Assembly (NCBI GenBank): GCA_016713175.1
Contig: JADJPQ010000030.1
Coordinates: 62,001 to 126,000 of the forward strand
Source of the DNA: Planctomycetota bacterium
Lineage (GTDB): Bacteria > Planctomycetota > UBA1135 > UBA2386
Direction of reading: 5' to 3'
DNA: 64,000 bases
Below, one piece after another: positions 17,412 to 24,781 of this stretch; within the stretch, counting starts at the first letter, position 1, and every line of letters begins with the position of its first letter. The translations under genes were made by a program, and so were the position numbers. The notes beneath the pieces were generated by a model. The model was not told the DNA's origin. It made no database searches and was given only the letters and a program-made list of their open reading frames with translations.

Positions 17412-17756
17412 TCAGGATGCGGGCGAACGGCCTGCGAACAGGGATGCTTCCTCGGCGGGGAATACCGCCGTCGCCGCCGTCGTGGCCACGTAGCGATCGA
17501 AGCGCCGAGTGAACCCCACCGGATCGGCGGCGAACAGGGTCCGCAGCGCCGGGTCGCCGCGCAGCAGCCGTTCGAACCGCAGTTTGTGCACCAGCAGCGC
17601 CGTCAGGCGCAGACCGTCGGCATCGAGGTTCGCGAGCATCGCGCGTTCGGCGGCGGTCAGTTCCGGGCCGGCCGCGTGCAGTCGGGCTCGCAGCCAGATG
17701 GTGGGTTCTGGTTGGCCGCAGGCCAGCAACAGCAGGCGTTGGAGTTCGGCAAGCAC
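17412..17756 (-). CDS. Small protein downstream of the MNIO enzyme
   Basis: This 114-residue, Leu/Arg-rich and probably all-helical protein begins at a GTG (V-L-A-E-L-Q-R-L-L). It contains LRFERLLRGDPALRTLFAADP followed by GFTRRFDRYV. I do not recognise the family. It lies 37 nt downstream of the DUF692/MNIO gene on the same strand. MNIO enzymes usually work with a small helical partner (DUF2063, MbnC/BufC type) that presents the substrate peptide, and this protein is a candidate for that role by position only. An upstream in-frame extension to 17957 is rejected because it overlaps the MNIO gene. Confidence 0.6.
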   Translation of the reverse strand: MLAELQRLLLLACGQPEPTIWLRARLHAAGPELTAAERAMLANLDADGLRLTALLVHKLRFERLLRGDPALRTLFAADPVGFTRRFDRYVATTAATAVFPAEEASLFAGRSPAS

Positions 17757-17793
17757 GACACGATGGTAGCGCGATCTGCGGCAGACGTGGTGT

Positions 17794-18654
17794 TCAACGC
17801 AGCAGCGTGCGCGCCCGGGCGAAGTCGGCCGCGAACACCGCCGCGTGTTCTTCCTGCATGTCGTCGGGCATCCATTCGAGGATGACCGCTTGCAAGGCCG
17901 GAGCGCGCGGCAACGCGCGTTCGAACGCGCGCCAGACCGGTTCGGGCACCGCGCCATCGTGCGAATCGAGGCGGAACACGCGGCGGCTCGGCAGCCAGTC
18001 GGGATCGCTCTCGGAGCCGCCGCTCAGATGGATCTCGAGCACTCGCGACCACGGCAACCGATCGAGCCACGCATCCAGATCGACGCCGAGATCGAGGCAC
18101 TGCGTGTAGGCATTGTGCAGGTCGAGCAGCAGCCGCGCGTCCGCGCGTTCGCAGATCGCCGCGAAGAACCCGGGCTGCGCCAGCGGGTCGCCGAGGCTGA
18201 TGTAGTCGGCATTGTTCTCGAAGGCGACCGTGGGCTGGAACGTCTGCAGCGCGCGCAGGCTCGCGGCGACGGTGGCGATCGCCTCTTCGGTCGGCGGCAG
18301 CGGCAACGGCAGCGCCGTGTGCTGGCCGTCGGCGTCGGCGAAACCGAGATGTTCGGAGAACCAGCGGAAGCCGAACGCCTGCTGATCGCGCTGCAGCGCC
18401 GCCAGCCAGGCGGCCCGGCGCGGTGGCGCCGCGGCGGCGCCGAGGGAGAACAGCACGCCATGGCCGATCGCTGGTCGGCCCGATCGCTGCACCATCTGCA
18501 CGAACGTCGACCAGTTCGCACCCGGGGCACAGTCGCTCTGCCACAGCGTCTCCGGTGTGATTTCGAAGATCTCGGCCTGTTCTTCGATCAGGCGGCGGTT
18601 CCGTTGCAAGAACGCGCGATCGGCGGCGAGGGCAATGCCGAGCAGGGGACGCAT
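17794..18654 (-). CDS. DUF692/MNIO family iron-dependent oxidative enzyme
   Basis: The 286-residue protein has the TIM-barrel layout and motifs of the MNIO (multinuclear non-heme iron oxidative, DUF692) family: GIALAADRAFL at the start, GHGVLFSLG, FRWFSEHLGF, AFENNADY, LLLDLHNAYT, EIHLSGG, LDSHDGAVPEPVW and AVILEWMPD. Family members such as MbnB and BufB oxidise Cys or other residues of small peptides using two or three iron ions. The ATG at 18654 begins at MRPLLG; the longer frame to 18807 is not conserved. It sits between a small helical protein and a small membrane protein on the same strand. Confidence 0.82.
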   Translation of the reverse strand: MRPLLGIALAADRAFLQRNRRLIEEQAEIFEITPETLWQSDCAPGANWSTFVQMVQRSGRPAIGHGVLFSLGAAAAPPRRAAWLAALQRDQQAFGFRWFSEHLGFADADGQHTALPLPLPPTEEAIATVAASLRALQTFQPTVAFENNADYISLGDPLAQPGFFAAICERADARLLLDLHNAYTQCLDLGVDLDAWLDRLPWSRVLEIHLSGGSESDPDWLPSRRVFRLDSHDGAVPEPVWRAFERALPRAPALQAVILEWMPDDMQEEHAAVFAADFARARTLLR

Positions 18655-18685
18655 CGCGCCGGATCCTACCGCTGGCGCGCGTCGG

Positions 18686-18898
18686 TCAGCGATACAGCCG
18701 GACGCAGAGGACGACACTGTAGCCCAGCAGCAGGCCCCACAGGATCGGTGGCACAGTCGTGCGGCGTGATCGTGTCCGGCCGGCGGTGGCGCGCGATGCA
18801 CGGCCATGCATCCGCAGCGAGAACTCGCCGGCGAGGCGGTCGAGTTCGTGCTGCACCAGCTTGATCGTGGTGTGCGCAGGGATGGTTGCCCGGTTCAT
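18686..18898 (-). CDS. Small single-pass membrane protein
   Basis: The 70-residue frame has a soluble N-terminus (LVQHELDRLAGEFSLRMHGR), a basic stretch and a C-terminal transmembrane helix (PPILWGLLLGYSVVLCVRLYR). It ends 31 nt before the MNIO gene on the same strand and could head that operon. It has a single Cys, so it does not look like a classical MNIO precursor. No family is recognised. Coding is supported only by its clean placement and helix. Confidence 0.5.
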   Translation of the reverse strand: MNRATIPAHTTIKLVQHELDRLAGEFSLRMHGRASRATAGRTRSRRTTVPPILWGLLLGYSVVLCVRLYR

Positions 18899-18934
18899 GA
18901 CCGGTGGGACGGGACTACCGGGCCGGTTCTTCCG

Positions 18935-19795
18935 TCAGCGAGCCGACAGTCTCAGCATGCGCTTGGCCGGCGCACCGACCATCGCCATGCCACAGCCGGG
19001 GCACGGGTCGAACCGTTGCTCGTCCTGCCACTCGCAGCCGAACGGCAACAGGCCGGCACGGTCCAGACCGACGACCGAACGCATCGCATCGCGCGCGAGT
19101 GCCGCCAGGTCGTTGCGTCGTTCGGCGGTTGCGGTCGCCAGTTCTTGCTGCAGGAGCGGTGCCACTTCGCGCCAGTGCCGGATCGCCAGCGGGATCGCTT
19201 CCTGCCGCGGGCCGGTCTGGTCCGCGCTCGCCAGGGTCAGCACGCGACGGGTCATGTCGGACGGCTTTGGCTTGCGGACCACCTGCAGCAGACCATCCAT
19301 CGCCGCCACGAACGCGGCTTCGTCGGTGAGACTGGCTCTGGCACCCGCGATGCGCTTGCCCTGGGCGTCGAACAGCACGAGCGTCTCGTCCGGCTTGCCG
19401 CCGACGCGTTCGGGCGAGGCGACGAGCAGCACGGCTTCGTCGAGCAGCAGCTGCGTCTGCGCGTCGTCGGTCAGCAGCAGCAGATTCAGCCGGGTCAGGA
19501 AACGGTTGCCGATGGTGTTCAGCGGCGTGATTTCGGCGAGCGAATCGTCGGTCATGGCAGGCAGGGCCAGGCCGAGTGCCGCCAGCCGTTCGTGGAAGCG
19601 CGTGCGCAGGGCCTCGCGGTCTGCCACGGGCATGGGCTGTGCTTCGAGCGTCGGGTTGACAGGCGGCACGATGCAGAGTCCCGGCCGCCGGCTCGCAGTC
19701 ATCGCGGCGACCGCCCGCTGGACCGGGTCGTCCTTGGTCTGCTGGGCGAGGACGGGGAACAGCAGGAACGGCAACAGCGCGCTGGTTCGGAGCAT
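18935..19795 (-). CDS. Secreted hypothetical protein with C-terminal zinc-ribbon-like CPGCG
   Basis: The 286-residue protein starts with a signal peptide (MLRTSALLPFLLFPVLAQQ). The body is helical with no recognised domain. Near the end FGCEWQDEQRFDPCPGCGM contains three cysteines, two of them as CPGC. A thioredoxin-like redox or metal-binding role is conceivable but unproven. The gene ends 37 nt before the small membrane protein gene on the same strand, so it may start the MNIO transcription unit. It is divergent from the methyltransferase gene. Confidence 0.65.
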   Translation of the reverse strand: MLRTSALLPFLLFPVLAQQTKDDPVQRAVAAMTASRRPGLCIVPPVNPTLEAQPMPVADREALRTRFHERLAALGLALPAMTDDSLAEITPLNTIGNRFLTRLNLLLLTDDAQTQLLLDEAVLLVASPERVGGKPDETLVLFDAQGKRIAGARASLTDEAAFVAAMDGLLQVVRKPKPSDMTRRVLTLASADQTGPRQEAIPLAIRHWREVAPLLQQELATATAERRNDLAALARDAMRSVVGLDRAGLLPFGCEWQDEQRFDPCPGCGMAMVGAPAKRMLRLSAR

Positions 19796-19946
19796 TGGGT
19801 CGTCGGCGACAGGGATGGACTATCGGCAGGAGCTGGCGGTGGACGGCATCGGAGCCATGTGGTTCCACAACGGCGTCAGCCGACGAACCGGTCGGTCGGC
19901 AAGGCCGCCACTTGTCGCCGTTGCCCTTGCGCTGGATCGTACGCCG

Positions 19947-20678
19947 ATGGCTGACAGTGATGCAATGCTGGTGCCGACGGCGCGAACTGCAGAATTCGTG
20001 CTCGCGGAACTGCCGGATCGAAGCCGTCTGCTCGAGGTCGGTTGCGGCGATGGTCGGCTGGCGGCGGTCCTTTGCAAGCATGGGCATCGCGTCGTGGCGA
20101 TCGACAACGATCCGAGGGCGGTTGCGACCGCGAACGAGCGCGGTGTCGATGCCAGGGTCGCCAGGTTTCCGGACGGTCCAGACGGGCCGTTCGACGCGGT
20201 GCTGTTCACCCGTTCGCTGCATCATGTCGACGACCTGGCCGATGGCCTGGCGGCGGCGGCGCGCCGGCTGGCGCCGGCCGGCGTGGTGCTGGTCGAAGAC
20301 TGGGCGTGGGAAGTGATGGACGAGCCGCTGCTCGCGTTCTGCGCCCGGCTGGCGGCGGCGGCGCGGTCGCTGGGAGGCGAGGTCGACGACGATTGGCAGC
20401 CCGGTGCGGCGGGACTCGCGGCATGGCAGCATGAGCATGGCGATCACGGTTTGCACACCGGTGCATCGATCGACGCGGCCTTGCGCCAGCGACTCGCGAA
20501 CGTCGGTGCGTCGGCCGAGCCGTATGCTTACCGCTATCTGGCGCGCTATCTGGCGCATGTGCCAGGTTCCGAACAGGCAGTGGCTTCGCTGCTGACGGCT
20601 GAGCGGGCCGCGATTTCGGCCGGTTCGATTCCGGCGCTGGGCCGCCGATGGATCGCGCGTGGTCCGGCCGTGGCGTGA
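19947..20678 (+). CDS. Class I SAM-dependent methyltransferase
   Basis: The 243-residue protein has the Methyltransf_11 pattern: LLEVGCGDGRLAAVL (motif I), HRVVAIDNDPRA (acidic motif II), FDAVLFTRSLHHVDDLADGL and APAGVVLVEDWAWE. The helical C-terminal third is long and might define the substrate, which cannot be told. The ATG at 19947 gives a start 24 residues before motif I. Longer frames upstream run into the divergent gene's region. The 151-nt gap upstream probably holds divergent promoters, but none was recognised. Confidence 0.8.
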   Translation: MADSDAMLVPTARTAEFVLAELPDRSRLLEVGCGDGRLAAVLCKHGHRVVAIDNDPRAVATANERGVDARVARFPDGPDGPFDAVLFTRSLHHVDDLADGLAAAARRLAPAGVVLVEDWAWEVMDEPLLAFCARLAAAARSLGGEVDDDWQPGAAGLAAWQHEHGDHGLHTGASIDAALRQRLANVGASAEPYAYRYLARYLAHVPGSEQAVASLLTAERAAISAGSIPALGRRWIARGPAVA

Positions 20679-20683
20679 TCGAG

Positions 20684-21259
20684 TCAGAGCACCAGAACCA
20701 ATCCGACAAACAGCGCCAGCGGCATCAGCACGACGCTCGCGACGACGATCAGGATCCAACCGACGAACGTCAGCCGGTCCGCCACGGTTGCCGTCGGCAC
20801 CGGCCGATCGAGGCCGAGTTCGGCGCGAGCCTGGGCCACCGTTCGCTGCAACACGACCTCGGGATCGGCGCCGTAGTAGTTGCGGGCATGCCGACCGCGG
20901 ACGAACGCCCGCCAGAGACGACGCGGCGCCAGCACCAGGCCGAACAGGAAGCCGCCGAAATTGAAGAACCAGGCAGCCCAGTAGCCTCGGCATCCAGTCG
21001 CGATCTCGAACGCGCCGATCTCGCCTTCACCGCGCCAGGTCGTCGGATAGCCTGTCAGCAGGTGGTGGACGTCGTGTGTCACCAGGATCGCGCGGCGGGC
21101 GTCGAAGTTGGGGAACGCGATCGGAATGCCGAGGAAGCGGATCCACACTCAGCGCAGCGACACGCCGCTGTCCTCGGGCAGCCCCTGCTGGCGCAGGTGG
21201 ATGCGCAAAGCGTCGCCGATCCTGTCGGTGACCTGGATTCCGCAGCTGGCCGCCGCCAT
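20684..21259 (-). pseudogene. Coq4-like protein gene split by an in-frame TGA
   Basis: On the minus strand an ATG at 21259 opens a frame of 36 codons (MAAASCGIQVTDRIGDALRI through LPEDSGVSLR), then TGA at 21149-21151. The same frame continues directly with GTG TGG ATC for 154 more residues. The continuation contains HDVHHLLTGYPTTWRGEGEI, resembling the HDxxH...E metal site of Coq4-like proteins, and ends in a membrane helix. The join reads as one protein in which the TGA replaces a sense codon, probably Trp. It could be a nonsense mutation, a sequencing error, or two products with restart at GTG 21148. Confidence 0.6.
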
Positions 21260-21316
21260 CTCCAGTCAGGAACTGCGGCTGCAGGCGGCAATTTCCGTCG
21301 CGGCAACACGCCCGGA

Positions 21317-21664
21317 TCAGGCCCGGGCGTGCACACGCCGGCCGACCCCGTGCGTCGGATCGGAATAGCCGGCGAGCACGCGTTGCCCCTGGCGCACCTG
21401 CACCAATTCGACCCGGACCTGCTCGAGTCCATGCTGCATCGCCGCCTGCAGGCGGCCATGTGCGGTCGTGGCCACCCGCAGCAGATTGCGCGCGGTGACG
21501 TCGTCGCCGAGCTGCCGCGGCAATTGCCGCAGCAACGGCTCGGCCGAGTCCAGCAGCGTCGCGACGCGCGGCAGGTCGCCGCGCACCAGCGCCTCGTAGG
21601 CGTGGTCCCAGATGGTCGCCAGTTCGCTCAGCAGCGCGCGCGGCTCAGCCGGGGATGACGGCAT
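21317..21664 (-). CDS. Putative flagellar export chaperone (FliT/FlgN-like)
   Basis: The 115-residue, mainly helical protein overlaps the end of fliS by 20 nt and follows it on the same strand. FliT is typically encoded after FliS and binds the FliD cap before export. The sequence (LLSELATIWDHAYEALVRGD, LLRVATTAHGRL) has the heptad look of FliT/FlgN. The C-terminal GYSDPTHGVGRRVHARA is a short disordered tail. The assignment is by position, size and composition and not by a diagnostic motif. Confidence 0.6.
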   Translation of the reverse strand: MPSSPAEPRALLSELATIWDHAYEALVRGDLPRVATLLDSAEPLLRQLPRQLGDDVTARNLLRVATTAHGRLQAAMQHGLEQVRVELVQVRQGQRVLAGYSDPTHGVGRRVHARA

Positions 21665-22025
21665 CCCAACCTTCCTTCAGCGTGCGCAGCACCTGCAGCG
21701 AGTTGGTGACGCCGACCGGCGTGCGGGTGACGTTGGCCTGTGACAGCTGATCGAGCGAGTACTCGTACAACCGATCCAGATCCTTGGCGACCTGGCCGCC
21801 GACCGCGTGGTCGAGGCTGGCGCGCAGTTCGCCGACGATGCCGATCGCCTTGCCGAGCGCCATGCCGACCTCGGCGGAGTGGCTGGTCTTCGGATCGGCG
21901 AGGCCCTGGCGCGAACGCTCCAGGTTGCGGATCGCACCGTCGTAGAGCAGCTTGACGAGCTTCTCCGGGGAGGCGGTCAGGATCGCGTTGCGCTGGTAGG
22001 TCGCTGCAGCTTGTGCGTAGGTCAT
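21645..22025 (-). CDS. fliS: Flagellar export chaperone FliS
   Basis: The 126-residue protein has the FliS pattern: YQRNAILTASPEKLVKLLYD at residues ~10-29, GKAIGIVGELRASLD in the middle and a final LKEGWDAVIPG. FliS is a cytosolic four-helix chaperone that binds the flagellin C-terminus and delivers it to the export gate. It lies 33 nt after fliD on the same strand and four flagellin genes are in the window. The ATG at 22025 matches the family length. Confidence 0.9.
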   Translation of the reverse strand: MTYAQAAATYQRNAILTASPEKLVKLLYDGAIRNLERSRQGLADPKTSHSAEVGMALGKAIGIVGELRASLDHAVGGQVAKDLDRLYEYSLDQLSQANVTRTPVGVTNSLQVLRTLKEGWDAVIPG

Positions 22026-22058
22026 GTCTGGGGTTCCTGTCTGGATGAACGGAGGAAA

Positions 22059-23450
22059 TCAGCCGCGGTTGAGGCCGCCGAGTGCGCCGCCCTGCCCCTG
22101 CAGCTGCGACAGCATGCTTTCGAGGTTGGCGAAGCGTTGCTTCAGTTGGATCTCGTACATGCCCAGCCGGCGTTCGGCCTGGTCGATGCGTGTCTGCGTC
22201 GTGCGCGACAGCGTGTCGAAGCCGTCCTTGCGCGCCTTGATCAGGCCCTCGACCGAGTCGGTGTAGATCTCGATCCGATCGATCACCTTGCTGGCGACGC
22301 CGTTGGTGCCGTTGGCGAAGATCCGGCCGACCGCGACCTCGTCGGTGCCGAGCGCTTCCTCGAACTTGCTGCGGTTGAACGTCAGCTTGCCGCTGGTCTC
22401 GGAGGTGATGCCGATCTGCGCGAACATCGTGTAGGCGAGGTTGCCGGTGTCGACCACCGTCCCGACCTCGGTGCGCAGCGCCGAACGGATCGAACGCAGC
22501 GTGATGTCGCCGAACAGCGCGCTCTTGGCCTTGCCTTCGCCGTCGACCTGGCCCTGTTCGAGCATGAAGTCGACGACTTTGTTGTAGGCGTCGACGAACT
22601 CCTGCACCTTCTCGCTGGTCGCCTCGCCGTCGGTGGACACGGTGACCGTGACGAACGAGCCGGAGGCGTTTTCGGACTTCAGGTTGAGCGTGACCCCCGG
22701 GATCGCGTCGGTCACCGTGTTCGACGAACGGAACACGTCGATGCCGTTCAGCAGGATGTGGGCATCGGCTGCCGCCGTACGCAAGCCACTGGTGGTGCCG
22801 GTGCCACCCGCACCGTTGATCTCCGCGATCAGGGTGTCGAGCGCCGGGCCTCCGGTGTCCACCGAGACGGTGAAGTCGCCTTCGGCGCCGGTCTTGGTGC
22901 TGCGGATGATCAGCTGGTAGCGTTCGGCGGCGTTGCTGTTGCCGGTGTCGATCACCTCGGCGGCAATGTCCAGTCCCTCTTTGGCGTTGATCGCCGCGGC
23001 GATGTCCTCGAGCGAGCCGTTGTTGAAGCTGACGAACTCGGTGTCGCCGTCGATGTCGAACTGCAGCGTGCCGGCGCCGAAGTCGGGCGAGGTCTTGGAA
23101 GCGCGGCCGACCGCAGCGCGGACCTCGGCAGTCGCCAGGCGCTCCACATCGACCCGGTAGGTGCCGCTCGCGGCCGAGTTGCCGGCGCTGGCGGTCAGCA
23201 CGTCCTCGTCGTCGCTGGCGGCGCGCATCGCCAGGAAGTCAGTCGTCGTCTTCAGCGCGCGCCCGGCGTTCTTCAGGTCGGCGAGCAACTTCTCCAGGTC
23301 GCCGAACAGCGACTTCTGGCGACCCAGACTGGTCTTCTTCGCCTCCATCGCCTGGATCGGCCGGCGTTCGACGGCCATCAGTGCCGAGATGATCGCCTGC
23401 GTGTCGAGGCCGGACGCCAGACCACCGAAGTTGATTCCTGCGGACGACAT
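22059..23450 (-). CDS. fliD: Flagellar hook-associated protein 2 (filament cap) FliD
   Basis: The 463-residue protein starts MSSAGINFGGLASGLDTQAI, which is the typical FliD start. The N-terminal FliD_N part (ERRPIQAMEAKKTSLGRQKS) and C-terminal FliD_C coiled coil (LSRTTQTRIDQAERRLGMYE, LKQRFANLESMLSQLQ) are present. FliD caps the filament and guides flagellin folding. The longer frame upstream to 23555 is not conserved, and the ATG at 23450 is right. A sigma-28-like promoter lies 39-66 nt upstream. fliS and the FliT-like gene follow, so this is a filament assembly operon. Confidence 0.95.
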   Translation of the reverse strand: MSSAGINFGGLASGLDTQAIISALMAVERRPIQAMEAKKTSLGRQKSLFGDLEKLLADLKNAGRALKTTTDFLAMRAASDDEDVLTASAGNSAASGTYRVDVERLATAEVRAAVGRASKTSPDFGAGTLQFDIDGDTEFVSFNNGSLEDIAAAINAKEGLDIAAEVIDTGNSNAAERYQLIIRSTKTGAEGDFTVSVDTGGPALDTLIAEINGAGGTGTTSGLRTAAADAHILLNGIDVFRSSNTVTDAIPGVTLNLKSENASGSFVTVTVSTDGEATSEKVQEFVDAYNKVVDFMLEQGQVDGEGKAKSALFGDITLRSIRSALRTEVGTVVDTGNLAYTMFAQIGITSETSGKLTFNRSKFEEALGTDEVAVGRIFANGTNGVASKVIDRIEIYTDSVEGLIKARKDGFDTLSRTTQTRIDQAERRLGMYEIQLKQRFANLESMLSQLQGQGGALGGLNRG

Positions 23451-23488
23451 GGTTCCCGTTCGCTCGCGGCGAGCTGCCGCTGTGTGGA

Positions 23489-23516
23489 TTATCGGCGGTG
23501 CCCGGGTGGCACTTGA
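23489..23516 (-). promoter_or_regulatory. Sigma-28 (FliA)-type promoter of fliD
   Basis: Read on the minus strand, a -35-like TCAAGTGC (23509-23516) is followed by 12 nt and then GCCGATAA (23489-23496). The -10 element is identical to the classical FliA consensus. The transcript would start near 23482, about 30 nt before the fliD ATG. Confidence 0.65.
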
Positions 23517-23597
23517 TGGAATGCCGGCGGCGATGGCGCGGGCGGTTCGGCGCACCAGGGCCTGGCCGGGCCTCTGGCGGCGAGCCCCGCCGGGCCA

Positions 23598-23626
23598 GAC
23601 CGATGGCCGCGCGGGCGGCCCCGGTC
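23598..23626 (-). terminator. Stem-loop after flagellin
   Basis: The sequence GACCG-at-GGCCGC-(loop)-GCGGCC-c-CGGTC forms a strong two-part hairpin just downstream of the minus-strand flagellin stop at 23650. There is no T-run after it, as often in very G+C-rich genomes. It separates flagellin from fliD. Confidence 0.45.
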
Positions 23627-23649
23627 GATGGCGCGACGCGGGCGACGGC

Positions 23650-24477
23650 TCAGCCGATCAACCGGAGCGCCGACTGCGGCAGTGCATTGGCCTGACCGAG
23701 CACGGAGATGCTGGCCTGCTGCAGGATCGAGTTCCGCGTCAGCTGCGCCGTCTCGTACGCCACGTCGACGTCGCGGATCCGCGATTCGGCGGCGCTGAGA
23801 TTCTCGACGGTGATCGCCAGGTTGTTGATCGTGCTGTTCAACCGGTTCTGCACCGCGCCGAGCGAACCGCGCAGGCTCGAGATGGTGTTGATCGCCGAGT
23901 CGATGTTGGTGATCGCGGTGGTCACCGCGCCGCCCGAACCGATGTCCAGCGACTGCAACGACAACGTCGTGCTCAGCGCCGCGTTCAGCGACACCGAGAT
24001 GGTGTCGATGTTGGCCGTGGTACCGAAACCGACCTGGAAGGCCACCGAGCTGGTGCTGCCGTCGAGCAGCTTGATGCCCGAGAACTCGGTCGATCGGCCG
24101 ATCCGGTTGACTTCGCTGATCAGGCTCTGGAACTCCTCGTCCAGCGTCTCCTTGTCGGCGTTGCTGACCGAACCGTTGCTCGACTGGATCGCCAGTTCGC
24201 GCAGGCGGGTGAGGATCGAGCTGACCTCGTTCAGCGCGCCTTCGGCGGTCTGCACCAGCGAGATGCCGTCATTGGCATTGCGCTTGGCCTGGTCGAGCGA
24301 ACGGATCTGCGACCGCAGCCGTTCGGAGATCGCCAGACCGGCAGCGTCGTCGGCCGCCGAGGAGATGCGCAGGCCCGTCGACAGGCGACGGAAGTTGCCG
24401 GCGAGCTTCTCGGAGACGTTCGACAGATTGCGTTGCGCGTTGATGGACGCGGAGTTGGTGTTGACGCGGAGACCCAT
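23650..24477 (-). CDS. fliC: Flagellin (copy 1)
   Basis: The 275-residue protein consists only of the conserved N- and C-terminal flagellin helices (D0/D1): MGLRVNTNSASINAQRNLS, DDAAGLAISERLRSQIRSLD and ANDGISLVQTAEGALNEVSS at the start, and VENLSAAESRIRDVDVAYET, then ILQQASISVLGQANALPQSA at the end. The D2/D3 surface domains are missing, giving a short, smooth filament protein. It is closely similar to the three other flagellins in the window. It precedes fliD on the same strand. Confidence 0.95.
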   Translation of the reverse strand: MGLRVNTNSASINAQRNLSNVSEKLAGNFRRLSTGLRISSAADDAAGLAISERLRSQIRSLDQAKRNANDGISLVQTAEGALNEVSSILTRLRELAIQSSNGSVSNADKETLDEEFQSLISEVNRIGRSTEFSGIKLLDGSTSSVAFQVGFGTTANIDTISVSLNAALSTTLSLQSLDIGSGGAVTTAITNIDSAINTISSLRGSLGAVQNRLNSTINNLAITVENLSAAESRIRDVDVAYETAQLTRNSILQQASISVLGQANALPQSALRLIG

Positions 24478-24539
24478 GACTACCCTGTTGGCAAACCCTG
24501 GTGTGTGTGGCGCGCGCGCGATACGCCGCGCCGCTCCGG

Positions 24540-24568
24540 TGTTCGGCCAACACCATGGTGGTGACTGA
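24540..24568 (-). promoter_or_regulatory. Possible sigma-28-type promoter of flagellin copy 1
   Basis: On the minus strand TCAGTCAC (24561-24568), 13 nt and GCCGAACA (24540-24547) resemble the fliD promoter. The -10 matches 6 of 8 FliA positions, but the -35 match is weak. The rest of the 304-base gap between this flagellin and the chemotaxis receptor (24478-24781) shows no gene, only short G/C-rich palindromes. Confidence 0.3.
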
Positions 24569-24781
24569 AGTGCACCCGTGGGTTTTCTGCGCGCTTGTCG
24601 GGTTCATCGACGTTGGCGCCGTGGCAACGACGACAGGTGCCGCAGAACGCCCCGCTGGCAGCGAACGAATTGTCGATGGATCGCGGTGCGAGCGGGCTGC
24701 GGTCGTGAGTCGCGGCAAGACCGATTCGGCGGTGAGGGCGGCGCGAGGGCTCGCCGCGGGGTGCCCGGCGGCACCCGGGGG

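Noticed and set aside
20648..21658. A 336-codon plus-strand open frame over the Coq4-like and FliT-like genes
   Set aside because: It is a shadow of the minus-strand genes, with Gln/Arg/His-rich composition and no domain.
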